This document shows positions 1 to 9,777 of a stretch of DNA of 64,000 nucleotides, piece after piece. Numbering within the stretch: position 1 is the first letter of the stretch; every line of letters starts with the position of its first letter. The DNA lies in the NCBI GenBank assembly GCA_019637805.1, contig JAHBVB010000002.1, positions 1,042,981-1,106,980 on the forward strand. The letters are read 5' to 3'. Under the pieces are notes generated by a model that saw nothing but the letters and a program-made list of their open reading frames with translations, was not told where the DNA came from and did not search any database. This DNA is from Anaerolineales bacterium (GTDB taxonomy: Bacteria > Chloroflexota > Anaerolineae > Anaerolineales > UBA11579). The translations under genes were made by a program, and so were the position numbers.

Positions 1-59
1 GATTGGATTATACGGCCCGGTTGCGACCAGGCAGGCATTGAGGATATAGTCACCATCGC

Positions 60-1253
60 ATGAAAGCTGTACTCGCCACCTTGTTTGCTGTGGCCGCTCT
101 GCTGTGGCTGGTCCCCAGCCCCGTTGCGGCCCAGATCCCGGACCAGGCCTACATCTCGTCCTTTGTCGGCCGCGCCCAGACCTATTCACTCTCCTGTGAG
201 TCGCGCTCGGCGGCGGACTGGGGCGCCTACTGGGGCGTGTACATTGACGAGACCGAGTTCCTCAACCGCCTGCCGCGCTCCGACGACCCCAACAAAGGCT
301 TCGTCGGAGACGTCAACGGCCCCTGGGGCTACATTCCCCCGGCGGCCTACGGCGTGCACGCCGCCCCGGTAGCCGAACTGTTGCGCGAATATGGGTTGGA
401 CGCGCAGGCCGAGACCGGCCTGCGCTGGGACGACCTGCGCGCCGAGATCGCCGCCGGGCGGCCCGCCATCGTCTGGGTCATCGGCACGGTCTGGGCCGGC
501 ACCCCGCGCGATTACACCACCAAAGCCGGCGACACGGTCACGGTGGCCAACAACCAGCACAGCATGGTGCTCATCGGCTACGACGAGAGCCGCGTGCACC
601 TGGTGGATGCCCTCACGGGCTATACCATCACGCATCCCCTGCAGAACTTCCTGGCCTCGTGGAGCGTGCTGGGCAATATGGCCGTGATTGGTGAGGGCAG
701 CGGGCAGCTGCCCGCCGAGCGCCAGCCTAGCAATGCCAGCGGCAGCACGTACACTGTCCAGTCAGGCGACACGCTCAACCGGGTGGCCAATCGCTTCAAT
801 CTCTACTGGCCGGACCTGGCCGCGCTAAACGGCATCAGCTACCCCTATCTGATCTATACCGGCCAGGTGCTGCTGCTCAGCGCTGACGCGCAAAGCGAAG
901 AGCCCCTCGAGGAAAACGAACCGGACGTAGAAGAGCCGCAAACTTATACCGTGCAGCGCGGCGACTACTTGCTAAAGGTGGCTGAAACGCTGGAGCTGGA
1001 CTGGCTGGCCCTGGCGCGAGCCAATGGTTTGCTGCCGCCCTTTGACCTGCATGCCGGCGATGTGCTCCAGCTGCCCGAGGAGGACGCCGAATGGCCCGCC
1101 GCGCAACCGCCAGCCAGCTACACGGCGACCCGCAGCGAGAGCCTGGTGATGATCGCCCAGTTCTACGGTCTGGACTGGCTGCGTCTGGCCGGCCACAACA
1201 ACATCGCCTTCCCTTACCTGCTGGCCCCCGGCCAAAACATCACTTTGGATTAA
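60..1253 (+). CDS. Secreted C39-like cysteine peptidase with three LysM domains
   Basis: Exported cell-wall-associated protein of 397 aa. Residues 1-24 form a signal peptide (hydrophobic core, then PSPVAAQ). Residues about 25-215 resemble the C39_2 papain-like peptidase fold: a Cys in SLSCESRSA, a His in NNQHSMVLIGYD and an Asp in HLVDAL could form the catalytic triad. Three LysM peptidoglycan-binding modules follow at about 230-275, 295-338 and 350-397, the first two starting YTVQ-GD. The acidic linker EEPLEENEPDVEEP separates LysM 1 and 2. It probably cleaves a peptide substrate at the wall; the substrate is unknown. The gene has its own terminator and runs convergent to infA. Family assignment is solid; enzymatic activity is inferred from the triad only. 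Confidence 0.85.
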   Translation: MKAVLATLFAVAALLWLVPSPVAAQIPDQAYISSFVGRAQTYSLSCESRSAADWGAYWGVYIDETEFLNRLPRSDDPNKGFVGDVNGPWGYIPPAAYGVHAAPVAELLREYGLDAQAETGLRWDDLRAEIAAGRPAIVWVIGTVWAGTPRDYTTKAGDTVTVANNQHSMVLIGYDESRVHLVDALTGYTITHPLQNFLASWSVLGNMAVIGEGSGQLPAERQPSNASGSTYTVQSGDTLNRVANRFNLYWPDLAALNGISYPYLIYTGQVLLLSADAQSEEPLEENEPDVEEPQTYTVQRGDYLLKVAETLELDWLALARANGLLPPFDLHAGDVLQLPEEDAEWPAAQPPASYTATRSESLVMIAQFYGLDWLRLAGHNNIAFPYLLAPGQNITLD

Positions 1254-1260
1254 ACACAAA

Positions 1261-1287
1261 AAGCCCGGCTTCACCGGGCTTTTTTTG
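1261..1287. terminator. Bidirectional intrinsic terminator
   Basis: An 8-bp stem (AAGCCCGG / CCGGGCTT) with a 5-base loop, followed by seven T on the plus strand and preceded by five A. It sits between the convergent LysM peptidase gene and infA and can serve both. Confidence 0.9.
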
Positions 1288-1298
1288 GATGTGTGGGT

Positions 1299-1553
1299 TT
1301 ACAGCCCCTCGGTGGGGGCGGGTGAACTGGCCTTGTTATAGCGATAGACGATGCGGCCGCGGTTCATGTCGTAGGGCGACATTTCCAATGTGACGCGGTC
1401 GCCCAGCAAAATACGGATATAGAAGCGGCGCATTTTGCCTGACAGGTAGGCCAATACCTTATGGCCGTTCTCCAATTCCACCTGGAACTGTGTTCCAGGC
1501 AAAGCTTCGATAACGGTTCCTTCAACTTTGATTGTGTCTTTTTCTTTTGCCAT
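1299..1553 (-). CDS. infA: Translation initiation factor IF-1
   Basis: Protein of 84 aa, slightly longer than the usual 72, forming the single S1/OB-fold domain of IF-1. It binds the 30S A site and helps IF-2 and IF-3 at initiation. Conserved stretches are visible: [42 protein letters not shown] and [12 protein letters not shown]. The C-terminal tail ([12 protein letters not shown]) is an extension beyond the normal end. It stands alone rather than in the usual ribosomal-protein operon. There is no Shine-Dalgarno sequence; a -10-like TATAGT lies 7 bases before the ATG on the minus strand, so the mRNA is probably leaderless. Confidence 0.97.
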   Translation of the reverse strand: MAKEKDTIKVEGTVIEALPGTQFQVELENGHKVLAYLSGKMRRFYIRILLGDRVTLEMSPYDMNRGRIVYRYNKASSPAPTEGL

Positions 1554-1632
1554 TGGCTTAACTATACCTTAAACACGGCCAAAGTATACCTGCCCAATCG
1601 GGCAGGCAGGCATCCGGCGGTATACTCGCAGC

Positions 1633-3294
1633 ATGGCGGCAAAATCCCCCAAGAAATCGGGCAAATCGCGCTGGGAAGCGGACACTCTGCAGCCGGCGTT
1701 GGACAAGCACCCCGAACGCAAGCCGGCCTTCGAGACCACCAGCGGGCTGGCCCTGCCGCCGCTGCTGAGCGCCGAAGATCTGCCGCCAGACACCGACCTG
1801 GGCTACCCAGGCGAGTTCCCGTTCACGCGCGGCGTGCAGCCCAACATGTACCGGGGCCGTCTATGGACCATGCGCCAGTACGCCGGCTATTCCAGCGCAG
1901 CCGAATCCAACAAACGCTACCGCTACCTGCTGGAACAGGGCCAGTCCGGCCTCTCCGTGGCCTTTGACCTGCCCACCCAGATCGGCTACGATGCCGATGA
2001 CCCGATGGCTCTGGGCGAGGTCGGCAAGGTCGGCGTCAGCATCTCCTCGCTGGAGGATATGCAGACCCTGTTTGACGGCATCCCGCTGGACAAGGTCTCC
2101 ACCAGCATGACCATCAACGCCCCGGCGGCCGTGCTGCTGGCCATGTATGTGGCCGTAGGAAAACGCCAGGGCGTGCAACCCAGCCAGCTGCGCGGCACGG
2201 TGCAGAACGATATCCTCAAGGAATATATCGCCCGCGGCACTTACATCTTCCCGCCCGGGCCGTCCATGCGCCTGATCACCGACCTGTTCCGCTACTGCGC
2301 GCAGGAAGTGCCGCGCTGGAACACCATCAGCATTTCCGGTTACCACATCCGTGAGGCCGGCTCCACCGCCGCGCAGGAAGTGGCTTTCACCCTGGCCAAC
2401 GGCATCGCCTATGTGCAAGAGGCCTTGGACGCCGGCCTGGACCTGGAGGCCTTTGCCGCCCAGATCTCGTTCTTTTTCAATGCGCACAACAATTTTCTGG
2501 AAGAAGTCGCCAAGTTCCGCGCCGCCCGCCGGCTGTGGGCGCGCATCATGCGCGGCCGCTTCGGCGCCCAAAGCGACGCGGCCTGTAAGCTGCGTTTCCA
2601 TGCCCAGACCGCCGGCTCCACCCTGACGGCGCAGCAGCCGCAGAACAACGTGGCCCGCGTCACCGTGCAGGCTCTGGCGGCGGTGATGGGCGGCGCCCAG
2701 TCGCTGCACACCAACAGCATGGACGAAGCCCTCTGGCTGCCCACCGAGCAGGCCGTGCGCGTCGCCCTGCGCACCCAGCAGATCCTGGCGCACGAGACCA
2801 AGGCCGGCGACACGGTCGACCCGCTGGGCGGCTCCTACGCGCTGGAGTATTTGACCAATGCGATTGAAGAGCAAGCCAACGGCTATTTGAAAGAGATCGA
2901 GCAGCGCGGCGGCGCCCTGGCCGCCATTGAGGCCGGCTACATCCAAGGCGAGATCCAGTCTGCCGCCTACAGCTTCCAGCAAGCGCTGGAGAGCGGCGAG
3001 GAGATCGTGGTCGGCGTCAACGCCTACACCAGCCAGGAAAGCCTGAACCTGGAACGCTTGCAGATCGACCCGGCCATTGAGGCTGAGCAGGTGCAGCGGC
3101 TGGCGGCCTTGCGTGCCCGGCGCTCTGCGGCCCGGACCGCAGAGCTGCTCGGTCAACTGGAGAACGCCGCCCGCGGCCACGAGAACCTGCTGCCGCTGTT
3201 CATCACCTGTTTGGAGAACGACATCACCTTGGGAGAGATCTGCGGATGTTTGCGCAGCCTGTGGGGCGAATACCAACCCCCCGCCACCGCTTAG
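1633..3294 (+). CDS. Methylmalonyl-CoA mutase, catalytic (alpha) subunit without cobalamin domain
   Basis: Catalyses the interconversion of (R)-methylmalonyl-CoA and succinyl-CoA in propionate metabolism. The 553 aa match the N-terminal TIM-barrel half of MutB-type mutases: [50 protein letters not shown] and [19 protein letters not shown]. The protein ends at SLWGEYQPP, so the B12-binding domain with its DxHxxG motif is absent and must come from a separate small subunit that is not in this window. A TATACT box ends 6 bases before the ATG and there is no Shine-Dalgarno sequence, suggesting a leaderless mRNA. The epimerase gene follows after 7 bases. Confidence 0.95.
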   Translation: MAAKSPKKSGKSRWEADTLQPALDKHPERKPAFETTSGLALPPLLSAEDLPPDTDLGYPGEFPFTRGVQPNMYRGRLWTMRQYAGYSSAAESNKRYRYLLEQGQSGLSVAFDLPTQIGYDADDPMALGEVGKVGVSISSLEDMQTLFDGIPLDKVSTSMTINAPAAVLLAMYVAVGKRQGVQPSQLRGTVQNDILKEYIARGTYIFPPGPSMRLITDLFRYCAQEVPRWNTISISGYHIREAGSTAAQEVAFTLANGIAYVQEALDAGLDLEAFAAQISFFFNAHNNFLEEVAKFRAARRLWARIMRGRFGAQSDAACKLRFHAQTAGSTLTAQQPQNNVARVTVQALAAVMGGAQSLHTNSMDEALWLPTEQAVRVALRTQQILAHETKAGDTVDPLGGSYALEYLTNAIEEQANGYLKEIEQRGGALAAIEAGYIQGEIQSAAYSFQQALESGEEIVVGVNAYTSQESLNLERLQIDPAIEAEQVQRLAALRARRSAARTAELLGQLENAARGHENLLPLFITCLENDITLGEICGCLRSLWGEYQPPATA

Positions 3295-3301
3295 GAGTCT
3301 T

Positions 3302-3850
3302 ATGCCGGGTTTTATCAAGAAGATTGACCACATCGCCGTCGTCGTGGACGACATCAGCCAGGCGCTGACCTTTTGGCAGGACACGCTGGGCATGCAACTT
3401 TCCCACATGGAGGACGTCCCCAGCGAAGGTTCGCTGGTGGCCTTTTTGCCCACCGGCGAAAGCGAAGTCGAGCTGGTGCAGCCCACCGGCCAAGATAACG
3501 GCGTGGCCCGTTTCCTTAAGAAGCACGGCCCCGGCATGCACCATATCTGCTTCGAGGTTTATGACATCCAGAAGACCATGGCACACCTCAAAGAAAAACA
3601 GGTGCGTCTGATCAACAGCGAACCGATCATCGGCACCGGCGGCAAGAAGATCGCCTTTATTCACCCAGAGAGCAGCTATGGCGTCCTGGTCGAACTTTAC
3701 GAGCTTAGCGGCAAGGAAAGCGAAATCCGCCTGGACCGCGCCCGCGAACTGGCCGAGCGCGTGCTGAGCGAAGGGCAGACCATGGCCAACGCCGCCATGG
3801 AGTTTTTGCGCAATCTGCGCGAGGAACTGGGAAAAGACCGCCGCAATTAG
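3302..3850 (+). CDS. mce: Methylmalonyl-CoA epimerase with C-terminal helical extension
   Basis: Vicinal-oxygen-chelate (glyoxalase-fold) enzyme that epimerises (S)- and (R)-methylmalonyl-CoA, the partner step of the preceding mutase. Visible signatures are KKIDHIAVVVDDISQAL, FLPTGESEVELVQP, HGPGMHHICFEVYD and YGVLVELYEL, which supply the His/Glu metal ligands. The core is about 137 aa. The protein is 182 aa because of a roughly 45-aa charged, helix-forming tail (SEIRLDRARELAERVL onward) not typical of the family. The start is the ATG 7 bases after the mutase stop, preceded by AGGAGT. The two genes form an operon that ends at an intrinsic terminator. Confidence 0.92.
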   Translation: MPGFIKKIDHIAVVVDDISQALTFWQDTLGMQLSHMEDVPSEGSLVAFLPTGESEVELVQPTGQDNGVARFLKKHGPGMHHICFEVYDIQKTMAHLKEKQVRLINSEPIIGTGGKKIAFIHPESSYGVLVELYELSGKESEIRLDRARELAERVLSEGQTMANAAMEFLRNLREELGKDRRN

Positions 3851-3854
3851 ACAA

Positions 3855-3886
3855 CAAAAACGCTCCAGAATATCTGGAGCGTTTTG
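3855..3886. terminator. Bidirectional intrinsic terminator
   Basis: A 9-bp perfect stem (CGCTCCAGA / TCTGGAGCG) with a 3-base loop, flanked by A5 on the left and T4 on the right, between the convergent epimerase gene and the EamA transporter gene. Confidence 0.9.
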
Positions 3887-3896
3887 TTCAGAGGTG

Positions 3897-4772
3897 TCAG
3901 GCTCGGGCCGGCCGGTTGACGATATACAAACTAAGCAGCACCAGTAGCGCGCCGATGATCAGCGAAGCATCCAGGCGCTCGTTGAGGAACAGCACTCCCA
4001 TCGTCACGCCCACCACCGGGAACATGTAGGTCACCATCGCCAGGCGCGTCGGCCCAACCGAGTGCAGCAGGTAATAGTAGAAGAGATAGGCCATGCACGA
4101 GCCCACCACCCCCATCCACAGCAGCGCCACCCAGGTCATGGGCAGTTGTGGCAAACCCAGCGGCGCCTCGGCGGCCTGGGCCGCGCTCCAGATCACCAGG
4201 TCGGCCATCACCAGCGGCACAAAAGCCTGCACGGTCGGCGCAATGCCCTTGGTGGTCTGGCGGGCGAAGACCGTGCTGCCGGCGTAAAACAACACCGCCA
4301 GCAAGAGCGCGCCCTGGGCCAGCAGGTTCATGCGTACGTCCCCGCCTGTATCCCGCAGGGCCAGCACCACCACGCCCACGAAGCCGACCAGCAGGCCCAG
4401 CACGCGTTGGCGCGTCAGGCGGTCATCGCTCAGCGCCACATGGGCGATCACCATGGTGAACAGCGGCATGCTGCTGTTGAAGATCGAAGCCACCGCCGAG
4501 TCGACATGCAACTCAGCCCAGGAGAAGAGCACAAAGGGCACGGCCGTGTTGGTCAGGCCCAGGATCAGCATGGCGATGTAACTGCGCCGGTCACGCGGCC
4601 ACTGCGGCCGCGTCCACAGCAGCACCAGGGCCAAAGCCAGCAGGCCAAACAGGATGCGGTAAGCCACCAGCAGGAACGGGCCTACCTCTTCCAGTGCGAT
4701 CTTGATCCAAAAAAACGAAGTGCCCCAGGCGAGGCTGAGGCCGATAAATGCCAGCCAGTCTTTTGTTTTCAT
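3897..4772 (-). CDS. EamA/DMT-superfamily membrane transporter
   Basis: Integral membrane protein of 291 aa with about ten hydrophobic helices arranged as two EamA repeats (residues about 5-140 and 150-287). Recognisable pieces are LSLAWGTSFFWIKIALEEVGP near the N-terminus and SCMAYLFYYYLLHSVGPTRLAMVTYMFPVVGV in the second repeat. The family exports or imports small metabolites such as amino acids and nucleotides; the substrate cannot be predicted. A TAGAAT box lies 9 bases upstream of ATG on the minus strand. Its 5' end is divergent to the ABC transporter operon starting at 4869. Confidence 0.9.
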   Translation of the reverse strand: MKTKDWLAFIGLSLAWGTSFFWIKIALEEVGPFLLVAYRILFGLLALALVLLWTRPQWPRDRRSYIAMLILGLTNTAVPFVLFSWAELHVDSAVASIFNSSMPLFTMVIAHVALSDDRLTRQRVLGLLVGFVGVVVLALRDTGGDVRMNLLAQGALLLAVLFYAGSTVFARQTTKGIAPTVQAFVPLVMADLVIWSAAQAAEAPLGLPQLPMTWVALLWMGVVGSCMAYLFYYYLLHSVGPTRLAMVTYMFPVVGVTMGVLFLNERLDASLIIGALLVLLSLYIVNRPARA

Positions 4773-4868
4773 AGACTATAGATTCTAGCACCGCCGGCTT
4801 CCTTACGCCCACATCTCAAATCGTTTGTGATATTATTAACAAATACTCTTTTTTCGCCAAAGGCAGCC

Positions 4869-5549
4869 ATGAGTACACCTGCTTTCATTAAGCTCACCAA
4901 TCTATCCAAAAGTTATCAGGAAGCCGGGCAAAGCCTGCACGTGCTGCGCCAGGCCCAGTTGGAGATCGCCAAGGGCGAATTCGTCGCCCTGGTGGGTGCC
5001 AGCGGCAGCGGGAAAAGCACGCTGCTCAACCTGCTCAGCGGGATTGACCGCGCCGACCAGGGCGAGATCTGGGTCAACGGCCAAAAGTTGAGCGCCATGG
5101 ACGAAAGCCAGCGCACCCTCTTCCGCCGCCAAAACATCGGCTTCGTCTTCCAATTCTTCAACCTGCTGCCCACCCTGACCGTGCGGGAAAACGTGGCCCT
5201 GCCGCGTGAGCTGGCTGGCGCCAGCGCGGCAGAGGCCGCCGCCAAAGCTGACGAACTGCTGCAGCTGGTCGGCCTGGCCGAGCGCGCCAACACCTTCCCA
5301 GACCGGCTCTCCGGCGGCCAGCAGCAGCGCGTGGCAATCGCCCGGGCACTGGTGCACAGCCCACAGTTGGTGCTGGCCGATGAACCCACCGGCAACCTGG
5401 ACGAAGAGACCGGCCAACAGGTCATGGACCTGCTGGAGACGCTGACGCGCCAGGCCGGCAACAACCTGTTCATGGCCACGCACAACTTGGAAATTGCCAA
5501 GCGCGCCGACCGCGTGCTGCACCTGCGTGAAGGCAAGCTAGTGGAATGA
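4869..5549 (+). CDS. ABC transporter ATP-binding protein, LolD/MacB type
   Basis: Cytoplasmic ATPase of 226 aa that powers the FtsX-type permease encoded next. Walker [15 protein letters not shown], the Q-loop region [15 protein letters not shown], signature [15 protein letters not shown], Walker [13 protein letters not shown] and the H-loop ATHN are all intact. The ATG at 4869, preceded by AAAGG, is preferred to an in-frame ATG 14 codons upstream, because the family starts close to this point. It overlaps the permease by ATGA (4 bases). Such ATPases drive mechanotransmission-type exporters or lipoprotein extractors rather than classic import. Confidence 0.93.
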   Translation: MSTPAFIKLTNLSKSYQEAGQSLHVLRQAQLEIAKGEFVALVGASGSGKSTLLNLLSGIDRADQGEIWVNGQKLSAMDESQRTLFRRQNIGFVFQFFNLLPTLTVRENVALPRELAGASAAEAAAKADELLQLVGLAERANTFPDRLSGGQQQRVAIARALVHSPQLVLADEPTGNLDEETGQQVMDLLETLTRQAGNNLFMATHNLEIAKRADRVLHLREGKLVE

Positions 5550-8119
5550 ACGCAGTCCCCAGCCGGCCCCCGGCCACTCTGTTCAAAGTCGCCTGGCGCT
5601 ACCTGCTCAGCCATCCGCTGCAAAGCCTGCTGATGCTGCTGGGTATCACGCTGGGCGTGGCCGTGGCGGTCAGCGTGGATGTGGCCAATGCCAGCGCCGC
5701 CCGCGCCTTTGACCTCAGCGTGGACGCCGTCGTCGGCCGCAGCACGCATTACATTTCGGCCGGTCCCACCGGCATCCCCGAACAAGACTATGTGGAATTG
5801 CGCCTGGCCGGCCTGGAACTGCCCATGGCCCCAGTGGTCAGCCAGTTGGTCACCTCGCCACAGATGGGCGACCTGCCGCTGCAGCTGCTGGGCGTGGACC
5901 CCTTTGCCGAAGAACCTTTCCGTGATTATTTGTATGACGACCAACGCCAGATCGACCCAGCGTTGATCGGCGCCTTCTACACTGTGCCTGGGGCGGTCAT
6001 GCTCTCCAGCGACATGGCCGCCGCTCACGGCCTGGCGACCGGCGACAGCATTCAACTAGACGTGGGCGGCGTGCTGCGCCCGGCAACTATCGCCGGGCTG
6101 CTCACGCCGCAAGACGCCCTGGACCGCCGCGCCTTGGAAGGCCTGGTGCTGGCGGACATCTCCACCGTCCAGGAGTTCAGCGGCCGGCTGGGTGTGCTGG
6201 AGCGCGTGGATCTGATCCTGCCCAGCGGCGACGCAGCCGCCCTGGCCCGCCTGCAAGCCGCCCTGCCCGCCGGGCTGGACCTGCAGCCCGCCGAAGGCCG
6301 CAGCCAAGCTGTAGAACAGATGACAGGAGCCTTCCGCACCAACCTCACCGCGCTCAGTCTGCTGGGCCTGGTGGTCGGCCTCTTCCTGATCTACAACACC
6401 ATGACCTTTTCCGTGGTGCAGCGCCGTCAAAGCTTTGGCACGCTACGCGCCCTGGGCGTCAGCAGCCGTGAAGTTTTCATCCTGGTGCTGGGCGAGGCCA
6501 TGCTGGTCGGCCTGGTGGGCTCCGCCCTCGGCATCCTGCTGGGCGTAGTGCTCGGCCGCGGCGCAGTGGACCAGGTCGCCCAGACCATCAATGACGTCTT
6601 TTTTACTCTCACCGTACGTGAGGTCAGCCTGCCGGCCAGCAGCCTGGTCAAAGGCGGCCTACTGGGCATCGTCGCCACGCTGCTGGCCGCCCTGGTGCCG
6701 GCCTGGGAGGCGGCCAAGTCGCCGCCGCGGCGCACCATGTCCCGTTCGCAGCTGGAGTTGATTTCCACCAGGCTCTTGGGCCAGGCTGCGCTGCTCGGCG
6801 CGCTGCTGGCCCTGGCCTCCGGCGCCCTGCTAGCCAGCGTGCCGCTGGGCCTAGTGGGCAGTTTCGCCTGCACCTTCGGGGTCACCATCGGCATGGCCCT
6901 CACCACGCCTTGGATCACGCGCGGGCTGATGCCCTGGCTGGCCCGCCTGCTGGGCGGGCTGTTGGGGCCGCTGGGCCGCCTGGCGCCGCGGGAGGTCTCG
7001 GCGGCCACCAGCCGCACTTCGCCGGCCATCGCCGCGCTGATGGTGGCCGTAGCGGTCAGCATCGGCGCCAGCCTGATGGTCAGCAGCTTCCGCGGCGCGG
7101 TGATCGACTGGCTGGACCAGATCCTCAGCAACGATGTCTACGGCTCGGTGGCCAGCGCTTCCCTCAGTGAACCGGCCGTGCCCATCAACCCGCACATCCT
7201 GGCCCAGCTGGACAGTTGGCCGGGCGTGCTGGCCGTGCACTCCCTGCGCAATATCGAGATCGATTCGCCCTACGGGCCGCTAATGGTCAGCGCCAATAAC
7301 AATCCCAACGACGGGCATGAGCAGATCTATGTGGAAAAGCAGGGCACGGAAGACGAGGTCTGGGCCGCCGTGCAGGAAGGCGCTGTGATGATCTCGGAAC
7401 CGCTGGCCAACCGTCTCGAACTGGGCATGGGCGATGTGATCGAACTGCAAACCCCGGGCGGGCTGCGCGCCTTCCCAATCGCGGCCGTGTTCCGAGATTA
7501 CACCTCCAGCCGCGGCAATGTCACCATGTGGCAGCCGCAATACCAAACGATCTGGAACGACCCCTCCATCTCGGCTTTTTCACTGCTGCTGGAGACCGGC
7601 ACAGACCCCGAAGCCGTGGTGGAAGAGCTGCGCCAGGCCTTCAACGCCACCCAATTCCTCAATATCCGCTCCAACGCCGGCCTGCGCGCCGAGACCCTGG
7701 AAGTCTTTGACCGCACGTTCCTGATCTCCAGCGCCCTGGAACTGATCACCACTGCCGTGGCCTTTGTCGGCGTGCTGAGCGCCATGCTGGCCCTGCTGCT
7801 GGAAAAGCAGCGCCAGATGGGCGTGCTCAAAGCGATCGGCATGAGCCTACGCCAGCTGTGGGGCTTGACCCTGCTGGAGACCGGGCTGATGGGCCTGGTG
7901 GCCGGGCTGCTGGCCCTGCCCACCGGCTATTTTGTCGCCCAAATCCTCTTGCAGATCATCAACAAGCGTTCCTTTGGCTGGGCCCTGGACCTGCGTCTGA
8001 CCCCGCAACCCTTTGTGGAGGCTTTGCTGATCGCCGTGGCCGCTGCCTTACTGGCCGGGCTGTACCCGGCCCACCGGGCCAGCCAACGCAGCGCGGCCGA
8101 TGCGATGCGCTTTGACTAA
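5546..8119 (+). CDS. FtsX/MacB-family ABC permease, double FtsX domain
   Basis: Large permease of 857 aa. An N-terminal helix (about residues 20-50) is followed by an extracellular MacB_PCD-like domain. A helix cluster then lies at about 260-395, a linker pair at about 410-460, a second periplasmic-type domain, and a final cluster at about 725-850. The sequence [21 protein letters not shown] is the conserved coupling region contacting the ATPase, and it recurs as [17 protein letters not shown] in the second half. The layout resembles the AttG-type permeases found with AttH lipoproteins, which fits the downstream gene. It probably moves a lipid or hydrophobic substrate across or out of the membrane. 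Confidence 0.9.
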   Translation: MNAVPSRPPATLFKVAWRYLLSHPLQSLLMLLGITLGVAVAVSVDVANASAARAFDLSVDAVVGRSTHYISAGPTGIPEQDYVELRLAGLELPMAPVVSQLVTSPQMGDLPLQLLGVDPFAEEPFRDYLYDDQRQIDPALIGAFYTVPGAVMLSSDMAAAHGLATGDSIQLDVGGVLRPATIAGLLTPQDALDRRALEGLVLADISTVQEFSGRLGVLERVDLILPSGDAAALARLQAALPAGLDLQPAEGRSQAVEQMTGAFRTNLTALSLLGLVVGLFLIYNTMTFSVVQRRQSFGTLRALGVSSREVFILVLGEAMLVGLVGSALGILLGVVLGRGAVDQVAQTINDVFFTLTVREVSLPASSLVKGGLLGIVATLLAALVPAWEAAKSPPRRTMSRSQLELISTRLLGQAALLGALLALASGALLASVPLGLVGSFACTFGVTIGMALTTPWITRGLMPWLARLLGGLLGPLGRLAPREVSAATSRTSPAIAALMVAVAVSIGASLMVSSFRGAVIDWLDQILSNDVYGSVASASLSEPAVPINPHILAQLDSWPGVLAVHSLRNIEIDSPYGPLMVSANNNPNDGHEQIYVEKQGTEDEVWAAVQEGAVMISEPLANRLELGMGDVIELQTPGGLRAFPIAAVFRDYTSSRGNVTMWQPQYQTIWNDPSISAFSLLLETGTDPEAVVEELRQAFNATQFLNIRSNAGLRAETLEVFDRTFLISSALELITTAVAFVGVLSAMLALLLEKQRQMGVLKAIGMSLRQLWGLTLLETGLMGLVAGLLALPTGYFVAQILLQIINKRSFGWALDLRLTPQPFVEALLIAVAAALLAGLYPAHRASQRSAADAMRFD

Positions 8120-8120
8120 C

Positions 8121-9260
8121 ATGGCCAACAAATTTCTGCTCCCGCTGCTCATCCTTTGCCTGCTGGCCGCCTGCGCCGCCCCGGCCCAAACCGGTTCCGA
8201 GCCTGCCGCGGGCACCCCATTGCCCACGCCGGAAGGCTTCTTGCGGGCAGACCGGCCGCGCAGCTTCAGTTTCCCGGCAGACTTTGGCCCGCACGAAGAC
8301 TACCTGACCGAGTGGTGGTACTACACCGGCAACCTGGATACGGAGGACGGCCGCCATTTCGGCTATGAGCTGACCTTCTTCCGCATCGGCCTGCAGCCGG
8401 CCAGCCAGAACTTTCCCCGCAGCAGCGATTGGGCCAGCGGGCAGATCTACATGGCCCACTTCGCCGTTACCGATGTGGTCGGCCAGCAGTTCCACGCCTT
8501 CCAGCGTTTCAGCCGCGGGGCGGCTGGACTGGCCGGCGCACAAGGCCAGCCTTACCAGATATGGCTGGAAGATTGGCGCGCCGAGCAAACCGGGCCGCAC
8601 AGCTTCCGCCTGCAGGCCAGCCAGGCTGGTGTGCAGCTGGACCTGGAGCTGACCGACGTCAAAGGCCCCGTGCTGCACGGCATGGGTGGTTACAGCCAAA
8701 AAGGGCCGGATGCCGGCAACGCCTCGTATTACTACACCCAGCCGCGCCTGCTCTCCCAGGGTACGATCCAGTTGGGCGAGCAGCGTTTTGAGGTCAGCGG
8801 GTTGAGCTGGAAAGATCACGAATTCAGCACCAGCGTGCTCTCCCCGGGCCAGGTGGGCTGGGACTGGTTCTCCATCCAATTGGACAATGACTATGAACTA
8901 ATGGTCTTCGAGCTGCGTCGGGAAGATGGCAGCCGTGACCCCTTCTCCAGCGGCACCTTGATCCATCCGGATGGGTCCACCACGCACCTGGACGAAAGCG
9001 ATTTCAGCATCCAAGTGCTGGACGAATGGCGCAGCCCGCACTCTGGGGCCACCTACCCCATGGGCTGGCGTATCCAGGCTCCAGGGTTGCAGCTCGAGCT
9101 GGAGCTGCAACCCTTTATGCACGACCAGGAGATGAACATGCGCACCATCTACTGGGAAGGGGCCGTGCGCATTAGCGGCAGCCTCGCCAGCCAGCCAGTG
9201 CATGGCGCGGGCTACGTGGAGTTGACCGGCTACGCCGAAGCTTTTGACGGCGATTTCTAA
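8121..9260 (+). CDS. AttH/CrtC-like lipocalin-type lipoprotein
   Basis: Predicted lipoprotein of 379 aa; the lipobox LLAAC at residues 13-17 gives an acylated Cys. The mature part matches the AttH / carotenoid 1,2-hydratase (CrtC-like) lipocalin pair: FPADFGPHEDYLTEWWYYTGNL, GYELTFFRIG, MAHFAVTDV and SGLSWKDHEFS. In Agrobacterium and many other bacteria AttH-like proteins are encoded with an ABC ATPase and FtsX permease, as here, so a role as the substrate-binding or accessory part of that transporter is more likely than carotenoid hydration. The ATG at 8121, right after the permease stop, is chosen over the overlapping ATG at 8100 because it leaves an ideal signal peptide. Confidence 0.82.
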   Translation: MANKFLLPLLILCLLAACAAPAQTGSEPAAGTPLPTPEGFLRADRPRSFSFPADFGPHEDYLTEWWYYTGNLDTEDGRHFGYELTFFRIGLQPASQNFPRSSDWASGQIYMAHFAVTDVVGQQFHAFQRFSRGAAGLAGAQGQPYQIWLEDWRAEQTGPHSFRLQASQAGVQLDLELTDVKGPVLHGMGGYSQKGPDAGNASYYYTQPRLLSQGTIQLGEQRFEVSGLSWKDHEFSTSVLSPGQVGWDWFSIQLDNDYELMVFELRREDGSRDPFSSGTLIHPDGSTTHLDESDFSIQVLDEWRSPHSGATYPMGWRIQAPGLQLELELQPFMHDQEMNMRTIYWEGAVRISGSLASQPVHGAGYVELTGYAEAFDGDF

Positions 9261-9273
9261 AGCCGGATAGAAT
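9244..9273 (+). promoter_or_regulatory. Promoter of the cupredoxin gene
   Basis: TTGACG (-35) and TAGAAT (-10) separated by 18 bases. The -10 box ends 7 bases before the ATG at 9281, so the transcript should be leaderless or nearly so. The -35 lies inside the end of the AttH gene. Confidence 0.6.
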
Positions 9274-9280
9274 CCGCCCT

Positions 9281-9658
9281 ATGCAAAAACGCCACACACC
9301 CTGTTGGGCAGCCCTGGCGCTGGCCGGCCTGCTGGCTGCCTGTGCAACCCCGGCCCCCGCTGCGCCGCCCACACCTGCCGTGCAGGAGATCTCGTTGGTG
9401 GCTTTGGACATCTATTGGGACCAAGACGTGATCGAGGCCCAGGCCAACCAGCCACTGCGCCTGACCCTGCGCAACGACGGCGCGCTGGATCACAATTTCG
9501 AGATCCTCGAACTGGACATCAGTGTACTGCTCTCCCCCGGCGAAACCGAAGTGGTCGAATTCGTCGTGGATCGCAATGGCATCTTTAGCTACTTATGCAG
9601 CATTCCCGGCCATGACGAGGCCGGCATGCTGGGTGAGTTGGTGATTAGCGATTGGTGA
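9281..9658 (+). CDS. Small cupredoxin-like lipoprotein
   Basis: Lipoprotein of 125 aa with lipobox LLAAC and a short Pro/Ala linker, then one cupredoxin (plastocyanin/azurin-like) domain. The type-1 copper ligands can be placed: His in DHNFEI, Cys in YLCSIPGH, the His of that motif, and Met in EAGML. Cys-(x4)-His-(x5)-Met spacing is what the family shows. It is a probable membrane-anchored electron carrier or copper-binding protein on the outer face of the membrane. It has its own promoter, so it need not be part of the ABC operon upstream. Confidence 0.88.
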   Translation: MQKRHTPCWAALALAGLLAACATPAPAAPPTPAVQEISLVALDIYWDQDVIEAQANQPLRLTLRNDGALDHNFEILELDISVLLSPGETEVVEFVVDRNGIFSYLCSIPGHDEAGMLGELVISDW

Positions 9659-9777
9659 CAGGCATATCGATTGCGGGCAATCCGCGCCATTTGGGCTATA
9701 TAATTCGTTAGCTGGGGCGATCAACTGAGAAGCACCCGTCATCGGGTAGAATCCACTGCCAAGTTTGGAAGAAATGT

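Noticed and set aside
1861-3537. 558-codon antisense ORF opposite the methylmalonyl-CoA mutase and epimerase genes
   Set aside because: A by-product of high GC third positions; the other strand encodes unmistakable conserved enzymes, and the antisense protein is low-complexity Gly/Ala/Leu/His-rich with no motif.
8121-9260. Carotenoid 1,2-hydratase (CrtC) function
   Set aside because: No carotenoid genes nearby; lipobox and coupling to ABC/FtsX genes support an AttH-type transport accessory instead.
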